The notes under the pieces: model-generated
Told to the model about the DNA's origin: nothing
What the model saw: only the letters and a program-made list of their open reading frames with translations
Database searches by the model: none
In this document: piece after piece, positions 1 through 9,156 of the stretch
Position numbering within the stretch: position 1 is the first letter of the stretch
Layout of the letters: every line of letters starts with the position of its first letter
Program-made: the position numbers and the translations under genes
Assembly: GCF_036030735.1 (NCBI RefSeq)
Contig: NZ_CP107928.1
Span: 5,580,001-5,644,000 of the forward strand
Direction: 5' to 3'
Length of the DNA stretch: 64,000 nt
Source: Streptomyces sp. NBC_00425
GTDB taxonomy: Bacteria; Actinomycetota; Actinomycetes; Streptomycetales; Streptomycetaceae

Positions 1-480
1 GGAGGCGCCCGCATCGCGCTGGACACCTCGGGGCGTGCCCTGCTCGAGGCGCTGCGCGAGCGTCCCGACGTGGTGAAGCCGAACGCCGAGGAACTCGCGG
101 AAGCCGTCGGACGCCCCCTGGCGACCGTCGGCGACGCGGTGAAGGCGGCGGAGGAACTGCGCGCGATGGGCGCCCGCGCCGTGCTCGCCAGTCTGGGCGC
201 CGACGGGCAGCTGCTCGTGGAGGACACCGGCACCTGGTTCGCGAGCGCCCGCGTGGACGTCGTGCGCAGCAACGTCGGGGCGGGCGACTCCTCCCTCGCG
301 GGCTTCCTCGTCGCCGGCGGCAGCGGCCCGGCGGCACTCGCCTCCGCCGTCGCGCACGGCGCGGCCGCCGTCCAGCTGCCCGGCAGCGTGATGCCGACCC
401 CGTCCGACCTGGACCCGGCGGCGGTGACGGTCACGGCACAGGTGCCGGTGGACCGTCGACTCGAGGAGCCGGTGTCATGA
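1..480 (+). CDS. fruK: 1-phosphofructokinase, C-terminal part (cut by window start)
   Basis: PfkB-family sugar kinase that phosphorylates fructose 1-phosphate to fructose 1,6-bisphosphate after PTS import. The frame is open from base 1 and ends with TGA at 478-480, so about half of the usual ~310 residues are present. The visible part has the KPNAEE segment typical of FruK/LacC kinases and the signature NVGAGDSSLAGF, whose GAGD carries the catalytic base and anion hole. The fructose permease gene fruA follows on the same strand after 349 nt, the usual fructose-operon order; a fruR regulator would be expected upstream, outside the window. The PfkB family is certain; fructose specificity rests on fruA. 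Confidence 0.93.
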   Translation, partial: GGARIALDTSGRALLEALRERPDVVKPNAEELAEAVGRPLATVGDAVKAAEELRAMGARAVLASLGADGQLLVEDTGTWFASARVDVVRSNVGAGDSSLAGFLVAGGSGPAALASAVAHGAAAVQLPGSVMPTPSDLDPAAVTVTAQVPVDRRLEEPVS

Positions 481-630
481 CGACGACTCACGCGCGCCCC
501 GCGGAGCTCGGCGGACCGGCCCGTGAACGGCGAGGCGTCCCGTCGCCCGCCGCCCCGTACGGTCGGCAGGGCATCCTGAGCCGCCCTGCCGACCGGGGGA
601 AGCAGGAACCGAACCCTCCTGCGACCCCCC

Positions 631-659
631 GGAGGCGGGGTTTCCCCGGCCCCGCCTCC
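631..659 (+). terminator. hairpin between fruK and fruA, possible attenuator or RNA processing site
   Basis: The arms GGAGGCGGGG and CCCCGCCTCC pair perfectly over 10 bp around a 9-nt loop. No T-tract follows. It could be a partial terminator or an mRNA stabiliser that sets different levels of fruK and fruA. Confidence 0.45.
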
Positions 660-696
660 GGCCTCCCCGTACTGCCCTGCGCGGTTCGCCGACGGT

Positions 697-786
697 CCGT
701 CTCCCCCCGTCCCTCCGTCTCCCCCCGTCCCTCCGTCTCCACCCGCTTGCCCGTCTCCACCCACCTCTCCGTCCCCCCTCCCGCCC
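697..786 (+). repeat. pyrimidine-rich 18-bp tandem repeat upstream of fruA
   Basis: The first two units are identical 18-mers (697-714 and 715-732, CCGTCTCCCCCCGTCCCT). Two or three degenerate units follow (CCGTCTCCACCC variants) to about 786. The coding strand here is almost pure C/T with regular GT steps, giving a long polypyrimidine leader just before the fruA ribosome binding site. Confidence 0.75.
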
Positions 787-829
787 ACCACACCACGCCC
801 CGGGCGATACGCGTGCGAAGGAGCCCGCG

Positions 830-3007
830 ATGAGCGACATGATCACCGCGGATCTGGTCGATCTCGACCTGTCCGCCGAAACGAAGGAAGCGGCGGCGCG
901 GTCCCTCGCCGAGCGCATGGCGGCCCTCGGCCGGGTGACCGACCTCGAGGGCTTCCTCGCCGACGTGGCCGCCCGCGAGGCCCAGATGCCGACCGGTCTC
1001 GACGGCGGCATCGGCATCCCGCACTGCCGCAGCGCCCACGTCACCGAGCCGACCCTCGCCTTCGGCCGCAGCGCGGCGGGCGTCGACTTCGGCGCCGCGG
1101 ACGGCCCCGCCGACCTGATCTTCCTCATCGCCGCCCCGGCCGGCGCCGACGACGCCCATCTGACGATCCTGTCGTCCCTGGCCCGCCAGCTGATGAACGC
1201 CGAGTTCACCGACGCGTTGCGCGCGGCGGGCGACCCGGCGGCCGCGGCGGCGCTGATCCGCGGTGACGAGGCCCCGGCCTCCACGACACCCGGGACCCCG
1301 GGAGCCACCCCGGAGCCCCCCGGAACCATGTCGGGGACCACTGGAACCGCGTCGGGGGCCTTCGAGACGGCTGCGGGCCCCGCAGCCGAGGCCGCAGACG
1401 CCTCCGCAGACTCCGTGCCGGCGTCGGCGGCGGCCTCCGCCGACGCCGGCACGGCTCCCGCCGCGGACCCGGCCGCCCCCGCTCCGGGGAGCGCCCGCCC
1501 CTTCCGGATCGTCGCCGTCACCTCCTGCCCCACCGGCATCGCCCACACCTACATGGCGGCGGAGTCCCTGGAGAACGCGGGCCGCGAGGCAGGCGTCGAA
1601 CTGGTCGTCGAGACGCAGGGCTCCGCCGGTTTCACCCGGCTCGACCCCGCGGTCATCGCCGACGCGGACGGTGTGATCTTCGCCCACGACGTGCCCGTAC
1701 GGGAGAAGGAACGGTTCGCCGGCAAGCCGACCGTGGACGTCGGCGTGAAGGCCGGCATCAACAAGCCCGCCCAGCTGATCGCCGACGTGCGCGGCAAGGC
1801 CGAGCGCGGAGAGGTCACCGCGAGCGCCAAGGGCGGCGGCACGCCCGTCGAGCGGGCCGGCGAATCCGGCGACGGTTACGGCACCAAGCTGCGCAAGTGG
1901 CTGATGACCGGCGTCAGTTACATGGTCCCGTTCGTCGCCGCGGGCGGTCTGCTGATCGCTCTGGGCTTCGCCGTCGGCGGCTGGGAGATCAACAAGGCGC
2001 CCTCGGTCATGGAGCACTTCTCCTGGACCCAGGTCGACAGCTGGGGCGCGCTGCTGTTCCAGATCGGCGGGGTCGCCTTCGGCTTCCTCATCCCGGTCCT
2101 CGCCGGCTACATCGCCTACGGCATGGCCGACCGCCCCGGACTGGTCCCCGGCTTCGTCGGCGGAATGATCGCCTCCAACATCGCGGCCGGCTTCCTCGGC
2201 GGCCTGGTGGCCGGTCTGCTGGCGGGCGGCGTCGTCCTCGCGATCCAGCGCGTCAGGATTCCGGCGGTGCTGCGCGGCATCATGCCGGTGGTGGTGATCC
2301 CGCTGATCTCGTCGCTGGTCGTCGGCTTCCTGATGTTCGTGGTCGTCGGCAAGCCCATCGCCGAGGCCCAGAAGGGCATGACGGACTGGCTGGCCGGGCT
2401 CTCCGGCACCAACGCCGTCCTGCTGGGCGTGCTGCTCGGCCTGATGATGTGCTTCGACCTCGGCGGCCCGGTCAACAAGGTCGCGTACGCCTTCGCCACG
2501 GCCGGCATCGCCGTTCAGGACCCCAGCGACTCCGCGATGAAGGTCATGGCCGCCGTGATGGCGGCGGGCATGGTCCCGCCGCTGGGCATGGCGCTGGCGA
2601 CCGTCGTCCGCAAGAAGCTCTTCACGCCGACCGAACGCGAGAACGGCAAGGCCGCCTGGGTGCTCGGCGCGTCCTTCATCTCCGAGGGCGCGATCCCGTT
2701 CGCCGCCGCCGACCCGCTGCGCGTCATCCCCGCCTCCATGGCGGGCGGCGCGGTCACCGGCGCCCTGTCGATGGCCTTCGGCGCCACCCTGCGCGCCCCG
2801 CACGGCGGCATCTTCGTGGTCCCGCTGATCGGCGACCCGTTCCTGTACCTGCTCGCCGTCGCGGCGGGCGTGTGCGTGACGACGGCCGTGGTCGTCGTCC
2901 TCAAGGGGCTGCGCAAGCCGCTCGCCGGTGCGGCGGCGGCGGAACCCGGGACGACGCAGGCCCCGGCCGCGACGCCGGCGGAGCCGAAGCGACCGGTAGC
3001 CGCATAA
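830..3007 (+). CDS. fruA: PTS fructose transporter subunit IIABC
   Basis: Fused phosphotransferase permease that imports fructose as fructose 1-phosphate. An EIIA domain lies at about residues 3-145 with phosphorylatable His65 in GGIGIPHCRS. A roughly 75-residue Ala/Pro/Thr/Ser-rich linker follows. The EIIB domain starts near 225 with Cys233 in VTSCPTGIAHT. The EIIC membrane domain (about 350-695) has many hydrophobic helices and the conserved DLGGPVNKVAYAF. The start at 830 is set by GAAGGAG six bases upstream; 725 residues fits the fused family. It receives phosphate from EI/HPr encoded elsewhere and works with the FruK product upstream. Confidence 0.96.
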   Translation: MSDMITADLVDLDLSAETKEAAARSLAERMAALGRVTDLEGFLADVAAREAQMPTGLDGGIGIPHCRSAHVTEPTLAFGRSAAGVDFGAADGPADLIFLIAAPAGADDAHLTILSSLARQLMNAEFTDALRAAGDPAAAAALIRGDEAPASTTPGTPGATPEPPGTMSGTTGTASGAFETAAGPAAEAADASADSVPASAAASADAGTAPAADPAAPAPGSARPFRIVAVTSCPTGIAHTYMAAESLENAGREAGVELVVETQGSAGFTRLDPAVIADADGVIFAHDVPVREKERFAGKPTVDVGVKAGINKPAQLIADVRGKAERGEVTASAKGGGTPVERAGESGDGYGTKLRKWLMTGVSYMVPFVAAGGLLIALGFAVGGWEINKAPSVMEHFSWTQVDSWGALLFQIGGVAFGFLIPVLAGYIAYGMADRPGLVPGFVGGMIASNIAAGFLGGLVAGLLAGGVVLAIQRVRIPAVLRGIMPVVVIPLISSLVVGFLMFVVVGKPIAEAQKGMTDWLAGLSGTNAVLLGVLLGLMMCFDLGGPVNKVAYAFATAGIAVQDPSDSAMKVMAAVMAAGMVPPLGMALATVVRKKLFTPTERENGKAAWVLGASFISEGAIPFAAADPLRVIPASMAGGAVTGALSMAFGATLRAPHGGIFVVPLIGDPFLYLLAVAAGVCVTTAVVVVLKGLRKPLAGAAAAEPGTTQAPAATPAEPKRPVAA

Positions 3008-3093
3008 CGCCCACACCGAAGCCTGCACGTGTGACCTGCGAGATACGTCACGGTTCGGGGCCGAAGTCCCGGACCGTGGTGTGTACTGGCGGT

Positions 3094-3375
3094 ATGCCCG
3101 TGCATCTCACGCCCGCACAGTTGACGGCCCTGACCGTTCTCGCCGCGGCGTCCGTCGTCTGGCTGCTCGTCCTGACCCGGGTCCTGCGCCGTATGCGGGC
3201 CCGCGCTGCGGCTCACGCGGCACTGCACGCCGTTCCGGTTCTCCCCGTCCTTCCCGCTCTTCCCGTCCTTGGGGGCCGGGAGCGGACCGGACCCCACCGG
3301 GAGACCGTCGAACTCTCCGTGGCGGAGGAGGACGCGTTCGCGGGCCTCGTGCGCAGGCTCGGCGACGGACGCTGA
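3094..3375 (+). CDS. small hypothetical membrane protein
   Basis: A 93-residue protein with one N-terminal hydrophobic helix (about residues 7-27, LTALTVLAAASVVWLLVLTRVL), a basic Arg-rich stretch, a Pro/Val/Leu run and an acidic C-terminus. It fits a single-pass protein with a cytoplasmic tail. I do not recognise a family. ATG 3094 is used; GTG 3079 in the same frame is possible. It lies 86 nt after fruA and converges on the next gene. Confidence 0.55.
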   Translation: MPVHLTPAQLTALTVLAAASVVWLLVLTRVLRRMRARAAAHAALHAVPVLPVLPALPVLGGRERTGPHRETVELSVAEEDAFAGLVRRLGDGR

Positions 3376-3398
3376 ACCCCGGCCGGACGCCCCGCTCC

Positions 3399-4145
3399 TC
3401 AGGAGACCTGGGCCGCCCGGCGCTCCATCGCGTCGCGTGCCGCGTCCTCCGACGCGTACACCTCGCACATGTGACGGCCGTCGGGCGTGGCCGTGTGCTC
3501 GACCTCCCACAGGGAGATCTCCCTGCCGTCGCGCAGCAGGAACGCGTGCTCGTAGAGCGAGTAGCCGAGGCCGATCCGGCCCGCACGGCAGGGACGCCCG
3601 AAGGCCTGGGTGATCTGGTGCGCGAACGCCGACTTCAGCAGCGCGGTCGTGTCCGCACCGGGCCGGTCGGGGTTCTCGGCGCGGCGCAGCAGTCGGCGCG
3701 CGTGGTCCGCCGAGTCGTCCGGCACGTACATGTGCCGGGGTGCGGGCACCGGCGACAGCTTTACCAGCACCGGCAGTTCGAAGTCCGGCGTGTCCGACGG
3801 CAGCGGCAGCCGGGCGGTGGCGGCGCGCAGCTCCTCCTCGTCGACGTACACCTCGTGCTGCGGCTCGCTGCCCGGCGCGGTGTTGTGCACCAGCTCCCAC
3901 AGCGTGAGCGCGCAGCCGTCGGCCAGCAGCCAGGTGTGCCGGTAGGTCTCCCGGTGCAGGCCCGCGCTGTGGTGCGCCGAGTGCAGGGAACTGTCGTGGG
4001 CCAGCGCGCAGTCGAGCCGGCGCAGGGCCTCGTCGGGCAGTTCGAAGGAGTTCAGGGCGCGACCCAGCAGTCGCGCGAGGTGCTCCTCCGGAGACTCGGG
4101 CGACTCGGCTGGCTCGTACGCTGTGGTCTCGTACGGAACGCTCAA
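3399..4145 (-). CDS. DUF6227 family protein
   Basis: A 248-residue soluble protein that I recognise as the Streptomyces-restricted DUF6227 family, of unknown function. Two halves resemble each other: each has an RHTW-L-DG or EHAFLLRDG segment followed by LWE and a VY(V/A)-E pattern (near residues 68-100 and 195-235), suggesting an internal duplication. The start is TTG at 4145 with GGGAG six bases upstream. No transmembrane segment or enzyme motif is seen. Confidence 0.8.
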   Translation of the reverse strand: MSVPYETTAYEPAESPESPEEHLARLLGRALNSFELPDEALRRLDCALAHDSSLHSAHHSAGLHRETYRHTWLLADGCALTLWELVHNTAPGSEPQHEVYVDEEELRAATARLPLPSDTPDFELPVLVKLSPVPAPRHMYVPDDSADHARRLLRRAENPDRPGADTTALLKSAFAHQITQAFGRPCRAGRIGLGYSLYEHAFLLRDGREISLWEVEHTATPDGRHMCEVYASEDAARDAMERRAAQVS

Positions 4146-4311
4146 GGTTTCTCCCGGCGTTGCTGCATGTCACCTTGTGGGTGCATACCGTAGCCCCTCG
4201 GTCGGACATCATGTCCGGGAACCGAGAAAACGTACGTCGAGGAAAACGCTCGGGCCGCGCGATCGGTTCCCGCACGGCCCGACGTACCCTCAAAAACCGC
4301 CGGTCATACGG

Positions 4312-5550
4312 TCAGACCGCGCTTGTGGCGGTCCAATCCGCCCATGACAGGTTCCACCCGTTGAGCCCGTTGTCCGGGGCCACCGTCTTGTCGGGGGAGT
4401 TCTCGACGACCACCACGTCACCGATCAGCGACTGGTCGTAGAACCACTTGGCGGGAGTGTCGCCCCGCGCGCCCTGAACGTCGGCGAGCCCCACGCACCC
4501 GTGGCTGGTGCCGGTGCGCCCGAAGGGCGGATTGCCCTTCCGGTACCAGTAGTTGCCGTGGAGGAAGGTCCCGGACGCGGTCAGCCGCATTGCGTGCGGA
4601 ACATCCGGGATGTCGTACTCGGAGCCCAGGTCGACCGTCCGGCTGTTCATACGCGTCTGCGTGAACTTCTCGGAGATCACCATCCGGCCGTTGTACGTGG
4701 TGTGCTCGGCGTCGCCCGACGAGATCGGGATCGTCTTCAGCGTCCGGCCGTCCCACACCACCGTCATGGTCTGCGTGTTCACGTCGACCGTGGAGACCTG
4801 TGAACGCCCGACCGTGAAGGTGACCGTCTTCTTCTGCACGCCGTGGAGACCGTTCGCGCCCTCCACGCCGTCCAGGTCGATCTTCATCGTGACCTTGGAG
4901 CCGGCCTTCCAGTACTCCTCGGGCCGGAAGTCCAGCCGCTGCGCGCCGAACCAGTGCCCCACCACCTGCTGTCCGCTGCTGGAGGTGACCGTGATGTGCG
5001 ACTGCACGGCCTTCCGGTCGCCGATGGCCTTGTCGAAGGTGAACGACACCGGCATCCCCACGCCCACCGTCGTGCCGTCGTCCGGCGTGTACGTGCCGAT
5101 GAAGCTGTCGGCCGAGGAGACCGTGGTGAAGACGGAGTCGGCGGCGGCCGTCCTGCCGTCCGCGTCCTTCGCGGTCGCCGATATCCGGTACTTCGTCCCG
5201 CGCTCCAGCTGCTCCTTCGGCTTCCAGCCGGCGCCGTCCGCCGACAGGACGCCCTCGACGGCCCGTCCGGACCCGGCCACCGTCATCTGCACCCCGGTGA
5301 GCCGGCCCTCGCTGACCTTCACCCCGGTCGCGTTGATCGACGCGCCCGTCGAGCCGTCCTTCGCCGAGATGACGATCTTCGCGGTGGACGTCCGGACGGC
5401 GCTCGTGCCGCCGGTGCCGTTCCTGCCGCCCTTGGCGTTCTCGTCCTCGGCGCTGGCGGTGCCCCCGCAGGCGGTCAGGGTCAGGGCCCCGACGATCAGG
5501 GCCGCACAGGCTCCCACCGCGCGCCGCGCTGCTTTGTCCGCTGTTGTCAC
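4312..5550 (-). CDS. lipoprotein L,D-transpeptidase with Ig-like domains
   Basis: Cell-wall enzyme forming 3->3 peptidoglycan cross-links outside the membrane. The N-terminus is a lipoprotein signal peptide with lipobox LTAC. Two Ig-like domains (about 50-260) precede the YkuD catalytic domain, which holds the HGNYW histidine and the TSHGCVGL active site with Cys352. Architecture matches mycobacterial LdtMt2/LppS-type enzymes. GTG 5550 is chosen because GGAG lies six bases upstream and the signal peptide begins right after; the frame stays open upstream to 5685 but that extension would bury the signal peptide. Confidence 0.9.
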   Translation of the reverse strand: MTTADKAARRAVGACAALIVGALTLTACGGTASAEDENAKGGRNGTGGTSAVRTSTAKIVISAKDGSTGASINATGVKVSEGRLTGVQMTVAGSGRAVEGVLSADGAGWKPKEQLERGTKYRISATAKDADGRTAAADSVFTTVSSADSFIGTYTPDDGTTVGVGMPVSFTFDKAIGDRKAVQSHITVTSSSGQQVVGHWFGAQRLDFRPEEYWKAGSKVTMKIDLDGVEGANGLHGVQKKTVTFTVGRSQVSTVDVNTQTMTVVWDGRTLKTIPISSGDAEHTTYNGRMVISEKFTQTRMNSRTVDLGSEYDIPDVPHAMRLTASGTFLHGNYWYRKGNPPFGRTGTSHGCVGLADVQGARGDTPAKWFYDQSLIGDVVVVENSPDKTVAPDNGLNGWNLSWADWTATSAV

Positions 5551-5732
5551 GGGCTGCTCCGACTTCGTGTGAGGTGAGTGATCCGCTCCGGTATCCGCTC
5601 CGGTACGTGGACAAGGAGGTGCCCGGCGGCGGACGGGGTTCCCTCCGGTCCCGCTTGACGCCGTCGCGTGACAGAACCCGGACAATCGCGGTCCGGGTAG
5701 GAGCGGGGCAGGGGGGCTTCCACCGTGCGGAC

Positions 5733-6761
5733 TCAGGCCTCGCCGTACAACTCCCGGTACGAGGGCCAGGTCCCGCCCGGCACCTCCACCGACTCGGCGG
5801 CGCGCACGGCCCGCACGATCGCCCGCGTCACCATGTCCGCACCCGCCGCGAGCACTTCGTTCAGGGCGAGCGGGTTGCCGACGTCGAGCGGACGCGCGCC
5901 CGTCGCCAGCGTGAAGACCGTGTCGCCGTCATGGAGCAGGTGCACCGGCCGCACGGCACGCGCGATGCCGTCGTGGGCCGTCCCCGCCAGCTTCTGCGCC
6001 TGAGCCCTCGACAGGTCCGCGTCGGTGGCCACCACCGCGAGCGTCGTGTTGAGCGGCGCAGGGGCGTTCCTCGCCGCGCTCTCGGCCAGCCGACGGCGCG
6101 CGGCCTCGTGCACCCGCGCGCGCGGGTAGGTCACGCGCCCCTGGAACAACTCCCCGTACAGCACCCCCGTCTCCGGATCCAGCACCGACCCGACGGCGTT
6201 GGCCACCACCAGCGCGGCCACCGTGATCCCCGACGCGAGGACGACGCCGGCGGTCCCCACCCCGCCCTTCATCGCCCCGACGGCCGCGCCCGTGCCCGCG
6301 CCGACGCAGCCCTCCGGCACCGGTGCTCCCGGCTCGCAGGCCGCGGCCGCCTCCACGGCCGCCCGTCCGGTGGCCGCGTCCGGGCGGGCCCGGAAGTCGC
6401 CGCCCCGGCCCAGGTCGAAGACACAGGCGGCCGGCACCACCGGCACGACGTGCCGAGGGTCCGGGCCGACCGGGATCCCGCGGCCCCGCTCCTCCAGCCA
6501 GGCCATCACCCCGGACGCCGCGTCCAGCCCGTAGGCGCTGCCGCCGGTCAGCACGATCGCCTCGACCCGCTGGACCAGGTTGCGCGGATCGAGGGCGTCG
6601 GTCTCCTTGGTGCCGGGACCGCCGCCGCGTACGTCGACGGCGGCCACGGCGCCGCCCTCCGGCGCGAGGACGACCGTGGCGCCGGTGAGCCACCCGTCGC
6701 CCGTCCGCGTGGCGTGCCCCACCCGCAGGCCGGCGACGTCCGTCAGAGCGTCAACTGTCAT
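5733..6761 (-). CDS. P1 family (DmpA-like) self-cleaving peptidase
   Basis: N-terminal-nucleophile hydrolase of MEROPS family P1, related to L-aminopeptidase D-Ala-esterase DmpA; members self-cleave to expose a Ser/Thr nucleophile. The protein shows the family opening LTDVAGLRVGHATR, the TGGSAYGLDAASGVM segment, and GAGTGAAVGAMKGGVGTAG where cleavage is expected before Thr. The C-terminal LALNEVLAAGADMVTRAI is also typical. ATG 6761 matches the family N-terminus; GTG 6782, with GGGAG six bases upstream, is an alternative. The substrate is unknown. Confidence 0.87.
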   Translation of the reverse strand: MTVDALTDVAGLRVGHATRTGDGWLTGATVVLAPEGGAVAAVDVRGGGPGTKETDALDPRNLVQRVEAIVLTGGSAYGLDAASGVMAWLEERGRGIPVGPDPRHVVPVVPAACVFDLGRGGDFRARPDAATGRAAVEAAAACEPGAPVPEGCVGAGTGAAVGAMKGGVGTAGVVLASGITVAALVVANAVGSVLDPETGVLYGELFQGRVTYPRARVHEAARRRLAESAARNAPAPLNTTLAVVATDADLSRAQAQKLAGTAHDGIARAVRPVHLLHDGDTVFTLATGARPLDVGNPLALNEVLAAGADMVTRAIVRAVRAAESVEVPGGTWPSYRELYGEA

Positions 6762-6801
6762 GGGGGCAGTCTTGCCCAACACGCCCCTCTCCCGGCCGAA
6801 G

Positions 6802-8169
6802 TCAGCCCTCCCGGCTGTCCGGCGCCTTCCGGTCCGAGGCCCCCCGGCTCTCCGCCGCCTCCCGGCTCCCCTGTGCCTCCGTGCCCTCTTGTTCCTCCGT
6901 GCCCTCTTGTTCCTCCGCGCCCTGCCGGGCTTCCGCGGCCTCCCCCGCCGTCCGGGACTCCCGTGCCTGCGTACGCGCCGTCAGCGTCGTCCCGGTCGCG
7001 ACGGCGAGCGCCGTCACCAGGCCCGCCGCCAGGACCGCCCACTCGCCGAGGAAGGTGCAGCAGATCACCAGCAACGCGGTGACGGGCAGCACCGACTGCT
7101 GGGCGAGGCCCACCTTGAAGTGCCGCGCGTGCAGGACCCAGACCGTCGACAGGAACAGTGCCGTCGGCAGCGTCACGGCGGCCGACGCGGCCGAGGTCGA
7201 GAGGCGGGCCTCGCCGATGGCCTGCTCGACGGCGACCTCCAGGCCCGCGCCGATCGCGGCGGCGGAGGCGAAGACGAAGTAGTGCCCGTACCCCCACAGG
7301 AACGCCTGCCTGCTGGAGCGCAGACGGCCGTGGATGGGCACCACGAAGTAGATCCACCAGGCGGCGAAGACGATCAGCAGCCCGCCCACCGCGATCGGCA
7401 GCAGCTCGCCCAGAGCGTCGTTCTCGTCGATGGCGGACTTCACCGCGACCGTGGCCGCCGCGATCGTCTCGCCGAGCACGATGATCGTGAACAACCCGTA
7501 CCGCTCCGCGATGTGGTGCGGATGCCAGGACGTCGGCCGGTCCTTCTCGGCGTAGAGCGGCACGCACATCTCCACCACCGCCATCGCCAGGAACAGCCAT
7601 GTCCTGCCGCCCTCGGGCAGGATCAGCAGCCCGAGCCAGCCGACCTGGCAGAGCAGCACGCCGCCCGCGTACCGCAGCGCGGCCGTCCGCTCCGCGCCCT
7701 GCGTCGACAGCGCCACCCGCAGCCACTGCGAGGACATGGCCACGCGCATGATGGCGTAGCCCAGCCAGACGGCCAGGAAGCTGTGGCTCTCGAACGCCCT
7801 GGACACCCCCGCGGCGAGGACCAGCACTCCGGCGATCTGCACCAGCGTGACGACGCGGTAGAGGACGTCGTCGTTGTCGTAGGCGGAGGCGAACCAGGTG
7901 AAGTTCATCCACGCCCACCAGATGGCGAAGAAGACCATCGCGTAGTCGAGGATTCCCTCGCCCGCGTGGGACTCCGCCACGGAGTGCACCAGTTGGACGC
8001 CCGCCTGGGCGACGGCGACCACGAAACAGAGATCGAAGAAGAGCTCGAGCGGCGAGGCCACCCGATGCGCCTCGTCCCTCCCGCGCGAGGTGAGCGTGCG
8101 GACGGGTCTCCTGCGGGCGGGGGAGGGTGCGCCGGAGAGAGGGGCCGGCGGAGTCGTACGGGGCGTCAT
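6802..8169 (-). CDS. low temperature requirement protein A (LtrA) family membrane protein
   Basis: Polytopic membrane protein of the LtrA family, named after a cold-growth locus in Listeria; the molecular function is unknown. The N-terminal signature VASPLELFFDLCFVVAVAQ is present, and about nine to eleven hydrophobic helices run to residue ~390. The tail is a charged, low-complexity region with EEQEGTEEQEG repeats. ATG 8169 is used; GTG 8181 is possible and neither has a good ribosome binding site. It has nothing to do with group II intron LtrA proteins. Confidence 0.88.
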   Translation of the reverse strand: MTPRTTPPAPLSGAPSPARRRPVRTLTSRGRDEAHRVASPLELFFDLCFVVAVAQAGVQLVHSVAESHAGEGILDYAMVFFAIWWAWMNFTWFASAYDNDDVLYRVVTLVQIAGVLVLAAGVSRAFESHSFLAVWLGYAIMRVAMSSQWLRVALSTQGAERTAALRYAGGVLLCQVGWLGLLILPEGGRTWLFLAMAVVEMCVPLYAEKDRPTSWHPHHIAERYGLFTIIVLGETIAAATVAVKSAIDENDALGELLPIAVGGLLIVFAAWWIYFVVPIHGRLRSSRQAFLWGYGHYFVFASAAAIGAGLEVAVEQAIGEARLSTSAASAAVTLPTALFLSTVWVLHARHFKVGLAQQSVLPVTALLVICCTFLGEWAVLAAGLVTALAVATGTTLTARTQARESRTAGEAAEARQGAEEQEGTEEQEGTEAQGSREAAESRGASDRKAPDSREG

Positions 8170-8309
8170 GGGCCCCAGCACAGCAGATGACGGCGGGAAA
8201 GTCCTCTCCGCGGGCCACCCGCCGGCGGTCGTCGTGGGCCGTCGCGCGGACTCCCCGTCGGAGGATCCGGCCCCGGCGCGGCCGGCTGCCGGGGCCGTAC
8301 CCTTGACGC

Positions 8310-8492
8310 ATGAGCAGCCCCTCCGCCTCCGAGCCGCGCGACCCGAAGGCCGCGCTGAACTTCGACGACCCGCTGGACCGGCAGTCCTCGGACGACACCG
8401 ACCAGGGGTGGGGCGAGCGCCCGGCCGCCGACGGCGACAGCGCCGCCGACCTCAGGCGGTTCCTCGACGAGAAGCCGCCCCACCACATCTGA
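8310..8492 (+). CDS. small conserved acidic hypothetical protein
   Basis: A 60-residue hydrophilic protein, rich in Asp/Ser/Pro, with LNFDDPLDRQSSDDTDQGWGE in its middle and DLRRFLDEKPPHH at the end. I know close relatives only as unnamed proteins in Streptomyces. The transcript should be leaderless: a TACCCT -10 box (8298-8303) sits six bases before the ATG. It points away from ltrA and converges with mscL. Confidence 0.72.
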   Translation: MSSPSASEPRDPKAALNFDDPLDRQSSDDTDQGWGERPAADGDSAADLRRFLDEKPPHHI

Positions 8493-8580
8493 CGCCGCCA
8501 GGGCCGCACCGGCAGCCCGGGCCACACCGCCCGCACAGCCTGCCGGACGCCTTGTCGCGCGGCCCCCGGCAGCGCCGCCG

Positions 8581-9048
8581 CTACCGCTCGCTGTGGCCGT
8601 TGCCCCGCTGGGCGACCAGGGCGTCGCGGATCTCCTTGAGCACCTCCAGCTCGGTCACCTCGATGATCTCCCGCGTGCCCTCCTTGGCCTTCCTGCGGGC
8701 CTCGACCCTCGCCAGGTACTTGGCCATGGGCAGGACCATCAGGAAGTACACGACCGCCGCGGTGATCACGAACGTGAGGGTCGCGCCGAGGACGGACCCC
8801 CACTGGATCCGGACACCGGTCGCGCTGTCGCCCGTCCCCTTGCAGGGCTCCTTGATGCAGGAGTAGTAGCTGTCCAGGTTCTTGGTGCCGATCGCTCCGA
8901 CGACCGGGTTGATGATCCCCTTCACGATCGAGTTGACGATGTTCGAGAAAGCCGCGCCGATCACCACAGCGACGGCCAGATCGACGACGTTGCCTCGCAT
9001 CAGGAAGGCTTTGAAACCCTGCAGGATGCTTGCCTTCTGTTCGCTCAC
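8581..9048 (-). CDS. mscL: large-conductance mechanosensitive channel MscL
   Basis: Pentameric channel that opens under membrane tension and releases solutes on osmotic downshock. The 155 residues show the N-terminal GFKAFLMRGNVVDLAVAVVIGAAF helix, TM1 (about 16-45), an extracellular loop with two Cys (YYSCIKEPCKG), TM2 (about 72-100) and a charged C-terminal helix. The ATG at 9048 begins MSEQKASILQG. Length and motifs are normal. MscL near this locus is a shared feature of actinobacterial genomes (see galU-sepX). Confidence 0.95.
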   Translation of the reverse strand: MSEQKASILQGFKAFLMRGNVVDLAVAVVIGAAFSNIVNSIVKGIINPVVGAIGTKNLDSYYSCIKEPCKGTGDSATGVRIQWGSVLGATLTFVITAAVVYFLMVLPMAKYLARVEARRKAKEGTREIIEVTELEVLKEIRDALVAQRGNGHSER

Positions 9049-9156
9049 CTCGGGGACACTCCTCGCATGTACAGACTGTGGAACAAACAGCTCCGCAACC
9101 TACGTCAACGCTCGGCATGCGCGTCCAGCGAGGTTCCCCGAAGGGGGGACTTGACG

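Larger units (their letters stand above)
481..829 (+). other. long fruK-fruA intergenic region
   Basis: These 349 nt hold no convincing gene. They contain a 10-bp hairpin (631-659), then a C/T-rich block of degenerate 18-bp repeats (697-786) and the fruA ribosome binding site GAAGGAG at 817-823. An open frame starting at the fruK stop (477) is Pro/Arg-rich and runs through the repeats, so it is taken as noncoding. The gap is unusually long for two genes of one operon. Confidence 0.6.

Noticed and set aside
477..833. Open frame starting at the fruK stop codon
   Set aside because: Pro/Arg/Ser-rich, runs through the pyrimidine repeats, no ribosome site of its own and no recognisable domain.
6802..8169. 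Group II intron maturase because of the name LtrA
   Set aside because: The protein is a polytopic membrane protein with the low-temperature-requirement signature; no reverse-transcriptase motif.
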